Assembly (NCBI RefSeq): GCF_002327105.1
Contig: NZ_CP023406.1
Coordinates: 992,001-1,056,000 of the forward strand
Origin: Luteimonas chenhongjianii
Lineage (GTDB): Bacteria > Pseudomonadota > Gammaproteobacteria > Xanthomonadales > Xanthomonadaceae
Direction of reading: 5' to 3'
Length of the DNA: 64,000 nt
The translations under genes and the position numbers were made by a program. The notes under the pieces were generated by a model. That model was not told where the DNA came from. It saw only the letters and a program-made list of their open reading frames with translations, and searched no databases. Shown one piece after another: positions 18,821-28,295 of this stretch. How positions within the stretch are numbered: position 1 is the first letter of the stretch; the number at the start of each line of letters is the position of its first letter.

Positions 18821-18845
18821 GGTGCCGTCTCCGGAGGGCCGCGGG

Positions 18846-19538
18846 TCAGTGCGTGGCGAGCGGCAGGTCGACCAGCTCGCCCTTGTCGAGATGGATCGTG
18901 TGGGTGGCGTATTCGGCGGCCTTGGGGTCGTGGGTCACCATGACGATGGTCTTGCCGTGCACGCTGTTGAGTTCCTGCAGCAGGCCGAGGATTTCCTCGG
19001 CGCTCTGCCGGTCCAGATCGCCGGTGGGCTCGTCGCAGATCAGGAAGGTCGGATCGGACACGATCGCGCGTGCGATCGCCACGCGTTGCTGTTGGCCGCC
19101 CGACAGTTCATTGGGCTTGTGGTTGCGGCGGTCGGCCAGGCCGACGAGCGTCAGCGCGATTTCGGCATTGCGCCTGCGCTGCGCCGCGCCGAGCGTGGTG
19201 AGCAGCAGCGGCAGTTCGACGTTCTTCTGCGCGTTGAGCATCGGCATCAGGTTGTAGAACTGGAACACGAAGCCCACGTGGCGGCTGCGCCAGTTCGCCA
19301 GCTGCCCACCGCTCATCCGGTCGATGCGCTCGCCCTCGATCTCGATCTCGCCCGACGTGGGTGTGTCGAGTCCGCCGATCAGGTTGAGCAGCGTGGTCTT
19401 GCCCGAGCCCGACGGGCCCATCAGCGCAACGAAATCTCCGCGCGGAATCTCCAGGTCGATGCCGTGCAGCACCTCGACCTTCTCCGGGCCACGCTGGTAG
19501 ATCTTGTGCAGGTTGCGGATGCTGACGAGGGACGACAT
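18846..19538 (-). CDS. MacB/LolD-type ABC transporter ATP-binding protein
   Basis: 230 residues with all ATPase motifs: Walker A GPSGSGKTT, signature LSGGQQQRVAIARA, Walker B FLICDEPTGDLD and the switch histidine in VMVTHDPKAAEYA. The start MSSLVSIRNLHKIYQRG is the family norm; a longer upstream reading adds unrelated sequence. It powers the two permeases encoded next. With the HlyD-type adaptor upstream, this makes a MacAB-like export or lipoprotein-type mechanotransmitter system. An outer membrane TolC partner is not encoded in the window. Confidence 0.93.
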   Translation of the reverse strand: MSSLVSIRNLHKIYQRGPEKVEVLHGIDLEIPRGDFVALMGPSGSGKTTLLNLIGGLDTPTSGEIEIEGERIDRMSGGQLANWRSRHVGFVFQFYNLMPMLNAQKNVELPLLLTTLGAAQRRRNAEIALTLVGLADRRNHKPNELSGGQQQRVAIARAIVSDPTFLICDEPTGDLDRQSAEEILGLLQELNSVHGKTIVMVTHDPKAAEYATHTIHLDKGELVDLPLATH

Positions 19539-19640
19539 TGGGCACTCCGGCAGGTGGTGGCCGCGTGCTGCGCGTGGCAGCACGGAGGGGTCAGGATCAG
19601 TGGTGTGCGCCGCCGCCGGCGAGGGCGCAGCGGCACGCGG

Positions 19641-20888
19641 TCATCGGGCATCGTCCCCGGACGGCGCCATGCGGACCTTGGCGCCATCGGCGAGCGTCGC
19701 GGGTGGATCGAGCACGACGGTCTCGCCGGCAGCGACGCCCGACAGCACCTGGCGGTCATTGCCGAGCGCGATGCCGGTCTGCAGCTCGCGCTGCGCGACG
19801 GTGTCGTCTTCGCCGAGCACGAAGGCCACATCGGCGCCGTCGCGCTGCACGATGGCCGCGCCAGGCACCCGCACGCCGCGCGGCTGCTGCGCGCCTTCCG
19901 CCGCCGGCGCCTCGAGGAAGCTCACGCGTACGCCCATGTCCGGCACGATCCGCGCGTCCTTTTCCCGGATCGCGATGCGCACCTTGACCGTCGCCTTGCC
20001 GCGGTCGGCGGCCGGAATGATCGCGATGACCTCGGCCGGGATTTTCCAGTCGGGATAGGCATTTAGCGTCGCCTCGACCGGCATCCCCGGCTGCACGCGG
20101 CCGATGAAGGCCTCGCCGACATCCACTTCGATCTCCAGCGAGTCCATGTCGACGATGGTGCCGATGCCGGTGCGGGTGAAGCCGCCACCGGCCGACAGCG
20201 GCGAGACGATCTCGCCCGGCTGGGCAGCCTTGGCGGTGACCACGCCTGCGAATGGCGCACGCACGACGGTGTTGTCGACCCCCAGGTCGGCGATCGCCAG
20301 CGAGGCGGAGGCCACCTGGACATTGCGCTGCGCGCTGCCCAGCTGGGCGCGCAGGGCGTCGCGCTGGGCAATGGCCTGGTCGTACTGCGAGCGCGATACC
20401 AGCTGCTGGCCGACCAGCTCCTGCAGGCGGGCGGCGTCGGCCTCGGCCTGGGCCAGCTGGGCCTGCAGGCTGCCGGTCTGGCTGCGCGCGGCGTCGAGCT
20501 GCGAGGCCGACAGGCTGCGCTGGGCATCGGCGTCGATCGGATCGAGCGTGGCCATGATGTCACCGGCCTCGACGCGCTGGCCTTCCTCGATCAGCACCTC
20601 GCGCACGCGGCCGGTGATCTTCGACGACACGGTCGCGGTGCGCCGGGCGACGACGTAGCCGGTCGCGTCGAGCACCGAGGCGTTCGCGCCGCCCGCGCTG
20701 ATCGCCACGACCGGCGCGGTGCGCACCTCGACGCCGCCATCCCGCCCGAACAGCGCCCAGCCGGCAACCACCAGGAGCAGCAGCACGATGACTGCGATGG
20801 CGATCCACAGGCCGCGCCGCCGTGGCGGCTCGGGCGGCGCCTTGCGGTCGATGCGGAGTTCGTTGAGCAGGTCGGCCTTGGTATTCAT
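19641..20888 (-). CDS. HlyD/MacA-type periplasmic adaptor protein
   Basis: 415 residues: a cytoplasmic Pro/Arg-rich N-terminus, one membrane helix (about 27-46), then lipoyl-like halves around a helical hairpin (Gln/Ala-rich, about 140-215) and a beta-barrel and membrane-proximal domain. The lipoyl motif VRAPFAGVVTAKAAQPGEIV is clear. It links the inner-membrane ABC exporter to an outer membrane channel. The start at 20888 (MNTKADLLNE) is preferred; 20897 adds three residues. It is the first gene of the minus-strand exporter operon and is divergent from the ABC-2 operon at 21135. Confidence 0.92.
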   Translation of the reverse strand: MNTKADLLNELRIDRKAPPEPPRRRGLWIAIAVIVLLLLVVAGWALFGRDGGVEVRTAPVVAISAGGANASVLDATGYVVARRTATVSSKITGRVREVLIEEGQRVEAGDIMATLDPIDADAQRSLSASQLDAARSQTGSLQAQLAQAEADAARLQELVGQQLVSRSQYDQAIAQRDALRAQLGSAQRNVQVASASLAIADLGVDNTVVRAPFAGVVTAKAAQPGEIVSPLSAGGGFTRTGIGTIVDMDSLEIEVDVGEAFIGRVQPGMPVEATLNAYPDWKIPAEVIAIIPAADRGKATVKVRIAIREKDARIVPDMGVRVSFLEAPAAEGAQQPRGVRVPGAAIVQRDGADVAFVLGEDDTVAQRELQTGIALGNDRQVLSGVAAGETVVLDPPATLADGAKVRMAPSGDDAR

Positions 20889-21134
20889 GGGTTCCATGGA
20901 AAGCAGGACGTGACGACAGGCGGGAGTGTGACCGCGGGGGTTGGGCGATCCAACCTGCCGGAAGTCAGTTTCCGACGGGGCGCCCAACGACGAGCCCGTA
21001 ATGGCGGGCCGAGCCGAGTCTGCGCGCATCGGGCACGGCGGTCACCTGACGTGTGTCACATGCGGTGGATGACGCCTGCGACTGACCGCACGGCGCGCGC
21101 CGGCCGAGACTGCCCGCAACCCGGAGGAACCAAG

Positions 21135-22091
21135 ATGCGCCCAGTCCCGTTCAGTGCAGACCCTTTGAGAGCGACGCCTGCGCCGTTGGCCACCCTGCGT
21201 GGCGTACGGCGCCGCCGCGGCGCCGTGCAGGCCCTCGACGGCGTGGATCTCGCGCTGCCTGCCGGCCAGGTGACCGCGCTGCTCGGCGTCAACGGCGCCG
21301 GCAAGACCACCGCGATCGAGATCCTGCTCGGCCTGCAGCCGGCCGATACCGGCGAAGTCATGCTGCTCGGGCGGCATCCATCCGATCTCGAAGCGCGCCG
21401 GCACATCGGCGTGATGCTGCAGCAGGCGCAGTTGCCGGAGCGTTTGCGGGTCGGCGAACTGCTGGCGCTGACCCGCAGCTGGTATCGGGCGCCGCGCAGC
21501 GTCGCCGACTGCGTCGCGCTCGCCGGACTCGATGGGCTGCTCGAGCGGCGCTATGGCCGGCTGTCGGGCGGCCAGCAGCGCCGCGTGCAGTTCGCGCTCG
21601 CGTTGTGCGGGCGCCCCAAGCTGCTGTTCCTCGACGAGCCTACGACCGGTCTCGACATCGGTGCCCGCCAGCAGGTGTGGCGCGCGATCCGCAGCGTGGT
21701 CGCCGATGGCGTCGGCATCCTGCTGACCACGCATTACCTGGAAGAAGCCGAGGCGCTTGCCGATCGCGTGGTCGTGCTCGATGCGGGACGCGTGCGCGCC
21801 GACGGTGCGGTCGGAGAGATTCGCGCGCAGGTCGCGCAGCGGCGCATCCGCTGCACGACCACGGTGCCGCTCGACGTCGTGGCCAGCTGGCCGGGCGTGC
21901 GCCGGGCGGAGACGGTCGATGGCCATTTGGTGGTCATGTGCGATCGGGTGGAACCCGTGCTGCGCCGCTTGCTGGACGCCGATCCGCAGCTCGGCGATCT
22001 CGAGGTGCAACGTGCCGGCCTCGCCGAGGCGTTCGTGGCGATGACGACGACCGCCGACGTGATGGCCGGTTCGAAGCAGGAGGCCGCGTGA
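21135..22091 (+). CDS. ABC-2 type exporter ATP-binding protein
   Basis: 318 residues. Walker A GVNGAGKTT, signature RLSGGQQRRVQFALAL, Walker B LLFLDEPTTGLD and switch histidine in LTTHYLEEAE are present. The C-terminal about 80 residues form the extra domain seen in drug and polysaccharide exporter ATPases (DrrA/CcmA-like). A strong ribosome site (GGAGGA, 21124-21129) precedes the ATG. It is the first gene of a five-gene plus-strand unit: ATPase, permease, amidohydrolase, sensor kinase, regulator. Gene order resembles antibiotic- or lipid-sensing systems in which the two-component pair controls the exporter. Confidence 0.92.
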   Translation: MRPVPFSADPLRATPAPLATLRGVRRRRGAVQALDGVDLALPAGQVTALLGVNGAGKTTAIEILLGLQPADTGEVMLLGRHPSDLEARRHIGVMLQQAQLPERLRVGELLALTRSWYRAPRSVADCVALAGLDGLLERRYGRLSGGQQRRVQFALALCGRPKLLFLDEPTTGLDIGARQQVWRAIRSVVADGVGILLTTHYLEEAEALADRVVVLDAGRVRADGAVGEIRAQVAQRRIRCTTTVPLDVVASWPGVRRAETVDGHLVVMCDRVEPVLRRLLDADPQLGDLEVQRAGLAEAFVAMTTTADVMAGSKQEAA

Positions 22092-22861
22092 TGGACAGGA
22101 CGATCGACCCCGGCGCGCACGTCAGCCTGTGGCGCTGCTACCTGCTCGACACGCGCTGCGAACTGCTGCGACTGCTGCGCGAGCCGATGTACATCATTCC
22201 GACGCTGCTGTTCCCGGCGCTGTTCTACGTGATGTTCGGCCTGTTGCTCGGCGGGCGCGGCAGCAGCGAGGCGGCGCGCTATCTTCTGGCGACCTACGGC
22301 GTGTTCGGTGCGATGGGCGCGGGCCTGTTCGGCTTCGCGGTCACCCTGTCGATCGACCGCGAGCGTGGCTTCTTCGCCCTGCGTCGCGCGCTGCCGGCGC
22401 CGCCGAGTGCGTGGCTGGTATCGCGGCTGCTGATCGCGATGCTGTTCGCATTGGCCATCGTGCTGGAACTCGCGACGCTGGCGACGGTGTTCGGGGGCGT
22501 GTCGCTGGCATCGGGCCAATGGGCGTTGCTGTGGACGATCACCGTGCTCGGCGCGCTGCCGTTCTGCGCGATCGGCCTGCTGCTCGGCAGCATCGCCAGC
22601 GCGAACGCGGCGCCGGCATGGGTCAACCTGCTGTTCCTGCCGATGGCCTTCCTGTCCGGCCTGTGGCTGCCGCTGTCGATGCTGCCCGGGATATTCGCCA
22701 AGCTCGCGCCGCTGTGGCCGGCCTGGCATCTGGCGCAGATCGCGCTGGGCGTCACCGGGCAGGCGGGTGCGACGCCGCTGTGGCTGCATCTGCTGGTGCT
22801 GTGCGTCGTGACCGTGGCCTGCTGCGTGCTCGCGCTGCGCCGCCTCGCCCGCGCGGTCTGA
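22091..22861 (+). CDS. ABC-2 type exporter permease
   Basis: 256 residues with six membrane helices and the ABC-2 signature ending (FLPMAFLSGLWLPLSMLPG). The start overlaps the ATPase stop (TGATG), so the two proteins are made together. It would form a homodimeric channel with the upstream ATPase. The N-terminus RCELLRLLREPMYIIPTLLFPALFYVMFG is typical of the family. The substrate is unknown. Confidence 0.9.
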   Translation: MDRTIDPGAHVSLWRCYLLDTRCELLRLLREPMYIIPTLLFPALFYVMFGLLLGGRGSSEAARYLLATYGVFGAMGAGLFGFAVTLSIDRERGFFALRRALPAPPSAWLVSRLLIAMLFALAIVLELATLATVFGGVSLASGQWALLWTITVLGALPFCAIGLLLGSIASANAAPAWVNLLFLPMAFLSGLWLPLSMLPGIFAKLAPLWPAWHLAQIALGVTGQAGATPLWLHLLVLCVVTVACCVLALRRLARAV

Positions 22862-22893
22862 CATCATCCGCTTACACGTTCTGGGGAAACGCA

Positions 22894-24747
22894 ATGACAC
22901 AGGAAAATGGATACCGCCAGCGGCGCTGGCCGGCTGTGGCCGCAGTGGTGGCGCTGGTCGCCGTCCTTGGCGTCGCGGTGGCCGTCGCGGGGCGGCAACA
23001 GGCGACGGATTCGACCGCGAAGCCGGCAACCGACGGCACGTTCGCGATCCGCAACGCACGCATCTTCGATGGCGTCGAGGTCATCGAGCGCGGGACGGTG
23101 CTGGTGCGCGACGGGCTGATCGAAGCGGTTGCCGCCGATGTCGCGGTGCCGGATGGCATCACCGTGGTGGATGCTGACGGCAAGACACTGCTGCCCGGTC
23201 TGATCGATGCTCACGTGCACGCCTGGGGCGACGCGCAGCAGGACATGCTGCGCTTCGGCGTCACCGCCGGGCTCGACATGCACGGCATGGCGGAACGCCT
23301 GTCGGCACTGCGCGCGCAGCGCGAGTCCACCGCGCCGAGCGCGCAGGCCGACCTGTGGGCCGCGGGCTATGCGGTCACCGCGGCCGGCGGGCACGGCACG
23401 CAGTACGGATTCCCGGTGCCGACGGTCGATGCCGATACCGACATTCCGGCCTTCATCGCCGCACGCGTGGCCGAGGGCGACGACTTCATCAAGCTGATCG
23501 TCGAGGACCTCAGCGGCTACGCCAACGGTCGGACACTGCCCACGCTCGACGCCGCACAGGTGCGCGCGGTCGTCGATGCCGCGCATGCGCACGATCGCAT
23601 CGCCGTCGCCCACGTCTCCACGCAGGCCAGCGCCCGCGAGGTGCTGGACGCCGGCATCGACGGCTTCGTGCACGTGGCCGACGATGCCGTGGTCGACGAC
23701 GCCTTCGTCGCCGATGTCGCGCGTCGCGATGTGTTCGTCGTGCCGACGCTGGTGGTGATCGCCTCGGTGGCCGGCAGCGACGCAGGCCGGACACTCGCGC
23801 AGGATTCCGCGCTGTCGCCGTGGCTGACGCCGGAACAGCGCGACAGCCTCGGTGCGCGCATGTCCACCGCGCCGAAGCCGCAGCGCCTCGCCGACGCGAT
23901 CGACAGCGTGCGACGCCTGCACGCGGCGGGCGCGACGATTCTCGCCGGCAGCGATGCACCCAATGCCGGCACCGCCCAGGGCGCAAGCCTGCACGGCGAA
24001 CTCGCGTTGCTGGTGCAGGCCGGGCTGACGCCGCGTCAGGCACTGGTCGCGGCGACCTCCGCTCCCGCCGCGCGCTTCGGCATCGTCGATCGCGGCCGCA
24101 TTGCGCCGGGCCTGCGCGCGGACCTGGTGCTGGTCGACGGCAACCCGCTGGACGACATCACCGCGACCCGGCGCATCCACACCGTGTGGAAGAACGGCGC
24201 GCGCGTCGAACGCACCAAGCCTGCGGCTGCGCTTGCGGCTGGCGCCGTGCCGGGCGACACCCGCATCAGCGATTTCGAGACCGGGCTCGACGCCGGCTTC
24301 GGCAGCTGGGCGCCGACCACCGACCAGATGGCCGGCGGGGCGTCGACCGTCGCGCACGCTCGCATCGAAGGGGGCGCCAACGGCTCGGCCGGCGCGCTGT
24401 CGGTCGCCGGCGAGATCAAGACCGGCTTCGCGTTTCCGTGGTCGGGCGTGATCTTCTTCCCGGCCGCGCAGGCGATGCAGCCTGCGGATCTGTCGTCGCG
24501 CGGCGAACTCGTGTTCCGCGTGCGCGGCGATGGTCGACGCTACAACGCACTGCTGTTCTCCGGTGCATCGCCGACTTCAATGCCGGCGATGCAGGCTTTC
24601 GAGGCCGGCAGCGAGTGGGCGGAAGTGCGCCTGCCGCTCAGCGGATTCGCCGGCGCGGACCTGTCGCAGGTCCGCGGCATCGCATGGACCGCCGGTCAGC
24701 CGGAGGGCACGTTCGCCTTCGCGCTCGATGACGTGGAACTGCGCTGA
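22894..24747 (+). CDS. Membrane-anchored amidohydrolase with C-terminal CIA30-like domain
   Basis: 617 residues. One N-terminal membrane helix or uncleaved signal (about 12-32) exports the protein. The amidohydrolase barrel (about 48-445) has DAHVHAW (His107, His109), a candidate carboxylated lysine in FIKLIVEDLSG, metal-binding histidines in IAVAHVST and GFVHVADD, and the catalytic aspartate in AGSDAPN. The last about 170 residues (from ISDFETGLDAGFGSWAPTT) resemble the CIA30 galactose-binding-like fold. It could hydrolyse a cyclic amide, dipeptide or peptide-like compound outside the cytoplasm. Sitting between an ABC exporter and its two-component system, it may process the exported or sensed molecule; that role is an inference. 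Confidence 0.85.
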   Translation: MTQENGYRQRRWPAVAAVVALVAVLGVAVAVAGRQQATDSTAKPATDGTFAIRNARIFDGVEVIERGTVLVRDGLIEAVAADVAVPDGITVVDADGKTLLPGLIDAHVHAWGDAQQDMLRFGVTAGLDMHGMAERLSALRAQRESTAPSAQADLWAAGYAVTAAGGHGTQYGFPVPTVDADTDIPAFIAARVAEGDDFIKLIVEDLSGYANGRTLPTLDAAQVRAVVDAAHAHDRIAVAHVSTQASAREVLDAGIDGFVHVADDAVVDDAFVADVARRDVFVVPTLVVIASVAGSDAGRTLAQDSALSPWLTPEQRDSLGARMSTAPKPQRLADAIDSVRRLHAAGATILAGSDAPNAGTAQGASLHGELALLVQAGLTPRQALVAATSAPAARFGIVDRGRIAPGLRADLVLVDGNPLDDITATRRIHTVWKNGARVERTKPAAALAAGAVPGDTRISDFETGLDAGFGSWAPTTDQMAGGASTVAHARIEGGANGSAGALSVAGEIKTGFAFPWSGVIFFPAAQAMQPADLSSRGELVFRVRGDGRRYNALLFSGASPTSMPAMQAFEAGSEWAEVRLPLSGFAGADLSQVRGIAWTAGQPEGTFAFALDDVELR

Positions 24748-24800
24748 GATGCAGGCGGATCGGCACGGCGCGCACCAGCCACTTCCGGCGGACACCTGAG

Positions 24801-25994
24801 ATGGCTGCGCTGCGCGACATGCATACCGATGCGACCGCACCGGCGATGCGCAACTTCGCCGGCCTGCGTCCCGCGCCGGATTCGATCATCGGCAGCGCGC
24901 AGCGCCAGGGCCGGCCTGCATGGAGCGAAGGCATCCACGTGCTCTGGTCGGTGTGGGTGTTCGTCGTGCCGATGTTCTCGCCGCATGGCTACGACCTGCG
25001 CTGGCTGCTGCTCACCCTGTTGTCGTATCCGGTCTTCATCGCGCTGTTTGCCGGCGCGCTGCTGCTGCCGGCGCGCCGCTCGCCCTGGTGCGCGCTCGGC
25101 ATGATCGCGCTGTGCTTCGGCCTGCTGCCCTGGTACGTCTCGAGCCTGAGCTACTTCGTATTCGGCTGCGTGTTTCTCGGCGCGCTGTCGCATGCATCCG
25201 TCTGGCGTTACGTGCTCGCATTGATCGTGCTCAACGCGGCGCTGCTGGGCTGGGCGCGCGTGTTCGGCTATCCATGGGCGGCGCTGGTGTGGATGCCGGT
25301 GACGACGGTGATGATCGGGCTGCTCGTGCACGTGGAGCGTCTGAAGAACCGGCAGGACGCCGCACTGCGGCTTTCGCACGAGGAGGTACGCAGACTGGCC
25401 GCGATCGGCGAACGCGAACGCATCGGTCGTGACCTGCACGATCTGCTCGGCCAGACGCTGTCGATGGTTGCCTTGAAGGCCGATCTCGCCGCGCGGCTGG
25501 TCGAGCGCGATCCCGATGGGGCGCAGCGAGAGATCGGCGAAGTCGGCGGTATCGCACGCGATGCGCTGGCGCAGGTGCGGCAGGCGGTCAGCGGCATCCG
25601 CGCCGCAGGTCTGGCGGCGGAACTCGCGTCCGCGCGCCTGTTGCTGGAGACCGGCGGGATTGCATTCGGCTACAGCCTCGATGCGCGCATTGCCGAATCC
25701 GGCTTGTCGCCCGCCGTGGAAACCGCCCTGGCGATGACATTGCGCGAATCGGTGACCAACCTGCAGCGCCATGCGCGCGCCCGCAGCGCACGGGCGCAGT
25801 TCTCGCGCGAGGGCGGCGTGGTCCGGCTGCAGGTCAGCGACGACGGTCGCGGCGGCGCGATCGTGCCGGGCAACGGCCTGTCGGGCATGCGCGAACGCAT
25901 CGAAGCACTGGGCGGGCAGTTGCGCATCGACAGTGGTGCCGACGGCACGCGGGTCGATGCGCGGATTCCGCTGGGCGTGCCGCAGGCCGGGTGA
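24801..25994 (+). CDS. DesK/NarL-type sensor histidine kinase
   Basis: 397 residues. An N-terminal part with five or six membrane helices (about 45-177) replaces a classical sensor domain. A HisKA_3 dimerisation helix follows with ERERIGRDLHDLLGQTLS (phosphorylated His213), then a GHKL ATPase domain with the N-box ESVTNLQRHA and G-box DDGRGG. Such kinases often monitor membrane state or antibiotics acting on it. The stop overlaps a possible GTG of the regulator gene. It lies downstream of the exporter genes, which the pair probably controls. Confidence 0.9.
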   Translation: MAALRDMHTDATAPAMRNFAGLRPAPDSIIGSAQRQGRPAWSEGIHVLWSVWVFVVPMFSPHGYDLRWLLLTLLSYPVFIALFAGALLLPARRSPWCALGMIALCFGLLPWYVSSLSYFVFGCVFLGALSHASVWRYVLALIVLNAALLGWARVFGYPWAALVWMPVTTVMIGLLVHVERLKNRQDAALRLSHEEVRRLAAIGERERIGRDLHDLLGQTLSMVALKADLAARLVERDPDGAQREIGEVGGIARDALAQVRQAVSGIRAAGLAAELASARLLLETGGIAFGYSLDARIAESGLSPAVETALAMTLRESVTNLQRHARARSARAQFSREGGVVRLQVSDDGRGGAIVPGNGLSGMRERIEALGGQLRIDSGADGTRVDARIPLGVPQAG

Positions 25995-26056
25995 TCGGCA
26001 ATCGCACGCCCTCGTTCGTCTTCCGACCCCGCTGTCCCACTGCTACCGTCATCGCC

Positions 26057-26686
26057 ATGCCGCGAATGCCCACGATCGAACAGCCGCTCCGCATCCTCAT
26101 CGCCGAGGATCAGGCGATGCTGCGTGGCGCGCTGACCGCGCTGCTGAATCTGGAAGACGATCTGTCGGTGGTCGGCAGCGTCGGCGATGGCGAATCGGCG
26201 TGGCGCGAACTGCAGCGTCTCGCGCCCGACATCCTGGTCACCGACATCGAGATGCCCGGGCTCTCGGGTCTCGAACTCGCGCAGCGCATCCAGCGACACG
26301 AACTGCCGGTGCGCGTGGTCATCGTCACCACCTTTGCGCGTGGCGGGTTTCTGCGCCGTGCGCTGGATGCCGGCGTCAGCGGCTATCTGCTCAAGGACGC
26401 GCCGGCTGAACAGCTCGCCGACGCCCTGCGGCGCGTGCACCACGGCGGCCGCGTGATCGACCCGCAACTCGCGCTGGAAGCCTGGAGCGAGCCCGATCCG
26501 CTGAGCGAGCGCGAACGCCAGATCCTGCGGCTGGCAGGCGAGGGCATGAGCGCGACCGGGATCGCCGCGCAACTCAGGCTCTCCCACGGCACCGTGCGCA
26601 ACTACCTGTCCGAAGCGATCGGCAAGCTGGGCGTCGGCAACCGCATCGAGGCCTACCGGCTGGCGCGGCAGAAGGGCTGGCTGTAG
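26057..26686 (+). CDS. DesR/NarL-type response regulator
   Basis: 209 residues: receiver domain (acidic pair Glu17/Asp18, phosphoacceptor Asp63 in VTDIEMPG, Lys in YLLKDAP) and a LuxR-type helix-turn-helix (LSERERQILRLAGEGMS, then HGTVRNYLSEAIGKLGV). It is the partner of the kinase just upstream. I take the ATG at 26057, right before the receiver. A GTG at 25991, coupled to the kinase stop, would add 22 residues with no family match but might be used for translational coupling. Confidence 0.9.
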   Translation: MPRMPTIEQPLRILIAEDQAMLRGALTALLNLEDDLSVVGSVGDGESAWRELQRLAPDILVTDIEMPGLSGLELAQRIQRHELPVRVVIVTTFARGGFLRRALDAGVSGYLLKDAPAEQLADALRRVHHGGRVIDPQLALEAWSEPDPLSERERQILRLAGEGMSATGIAAQLRLSHGTVRNYLSEAIGKLGVGNRIEAYRLARQKGWL

Positions 26687-26770
26687 CACGCCGGCGTGCG
26701 GTCGTAAGACCACACGCACGTCACTGTGTCGTCGGGACCCCGCAGGTCGTCGACGCCATAAAGCACCGGA

Positions 26771-28156
26771 TCAGCAAGCGGGCGCGGCCCATCCGCTGAC
26801 CCCGAGCGCCCGCAGCGAGTCCTGCTCGATCGCGGCATAGATCGCGAACTGGTCCTGCACGGGCGCGCCGAGTGCCTGTTCGAACGCGTCCCGGTTCGCC
26901 TGCGCCGCATACGCGCGCTGTTCGTCGCCGCCAAGGTTGGACTGGAAGATGCCGGCGGCGCTGACCGGCAGGAAGTCTTCATAGATCACCGGATCGGCGG
27001 TCACCAGGCCCGCGTCGATCGCGTCGTCGAGCGAGCCGCGCGCGACCGCGTCGGGATCGGCGCGGCCGGCCTCGGTCAGCGCGTAGCGGTAGTAGCCAAG
27101 ACCCTCGCGGCGGAGCGTGTCGTCATCGTCGGGAAAACCGGCGAAAGCCGCGGCCAGACGCGCAGGGTAGTCGCCGGTGCTGCCTGCGCCGCCTGCCTCG
27201 CGCGCCTGGCCGAGCAGCCGGTCGTAGAGCGCGCGTCCCTTGGGCGTCAGCGCCAGACCGCGCTGTTCGATCTCGCCGAAGCGCGCGGTGTGGGTGCCGG
27301 CGTCGGCACGTTCGCCGGCCGGAAACAGCACCGGCTCCTGCAGCGCCTTGAAGCTCGTCTGCCGCAGCAGGATCGGGCAACGGCGACGCGGCGGACCTTC
27401 GATCACGGCCTTGGCGTCGATGCCGCGCGCGCGCATCGCGTCCTGCGCGGCATCGATGTCGAGCGTGCGCGGGGTGAGGTGGTTGATGTGCGGGCCGCGG
27501 AAGCAGACCACGTCGGCGATCAGCCGGTGCGCGGACAGCAGCGCCTGGTAGGTGTCGTGCGAGACGGTCGCCTCGCTGTGCCAGCGGAAGGTCTCCAGCG
27601 CTTCGCCGACGAACTCGCGCGCCTCTTCGGCGTCGAGTCCGCCGGCCTGCTCGAAGCGCTCGATCAGCTCGAGCGCGCGCGGGGTGAAGATCTCGCGGCG
27701 CTCGAGGATCGCGGCCGCCTTCTCGCGCAGCGCGGCCTCCTCGATCAGTTCCAGCCGCAGCAGCGAGGTGAACACCCGGAACGGATTGCGCGCGAGCGCG
27801 GCCGCATCGACCGGACGGAACGCGGTCGCATGCACCGGCACGCCGGCGACGGCCAGGTCGTAGTAGCCGACCGGCGCCATGCCCATCACCGCGAACAGTC
27901 GACGCAGCGTTGCGAGTTCGCGCGGCGTGCCGACACGGATCGCGCCATGGCGCTCGGCATCCAGGCGATCGAGCGCGTCGCTGCGCTGCAGGCGTGCGGC
28001 CAGCGACGGGTCGGCCGCGAGCGCCGCGGCGTTGACCTCCGAGACCAGCTCCATCAGCGCCCCGTAGAGCGGCACCTCGTCGCGGTACATACGGGACATC
28101 GCCTGTGCGAACAGGCTGCGGATCTCGTCGGGCGAGAGGTGCGTCGAGGCGTTCAT
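26771..28156 (-). CDS. YdcJ/HglS family 2-oxoadipate dioxygenase/decarboxylase-like protein (DUF1338)
   Basis: 461 residues. The N-terminal RDEVPLYGALMELVSEVN, VPVHATAFRPVD, GPHINHLTPRTLDID and the late IYEDFLPVSAAGIFQSNL are the conserved blocks of this VOC-superfamily Fe(II) enzyme. The two histidines and the glutamate in those blocks are the likely metal ligands. Characterised members turn 2-oxoadipate into D-2-hydroxyglutarate in lysine breakdown. I chose MNASTHLSPDE as the start because it matches the family N-terminus; the longer frame adds low-complexity sequence. No other lysine catabolic genes lie beside it. Confidence 0.87.
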   Translation of the reverse strand: MNASTHLSPDEIRSLFAQAMSRMYRDEVPLYGALMELVSEVNAAALAADPSLAARLQRSDALDRLDAERHGAIRVGTPRELATLRRLFAVMGMAPVGYYDLAVAGVPVHATAFRPVDAAALARNPFRVFTSLLRLELIEEAALREKAAAILERREIFTPRALELIERFEQAGGLDAEEAREFVGEALETFRWHSEATVSHDTYQALLSAHRLIADVVCFRGPHINHLTPRTLDIDAAQDAMRARGIDAKAVIEGPPRRRCPILLRQTSFKALQEPVLFPAGERADAGTHTARFGEIEQRGLALTPKGRALYDRLLGQAREAGGAGSTGDYPARLAAAFAGFPDDDDTLRREGLGYYRYALTEAGRADPDAVARGSLDDAIDAGLVTADPVIYEDFLPVSAAGIFQSNLGGDEQRAYAAQANRDAFEQALGAPVQDQFAIYAAIEQDSLRALGVSGWAAPAC

Positions 28157-28295
28157 CGATACCCGGTGATGGCCGGGCAGGTCCCGGCGAAGCCGGCCAT
28201 TTTCGCCTGCCTGCCGCGCGCAGGGAAATGCCGGCTGCGGCGCGACGCTGTTACCCTCGCCGCGTGCCGAACGGGCACGTGCGAAAGGCGCCGTG

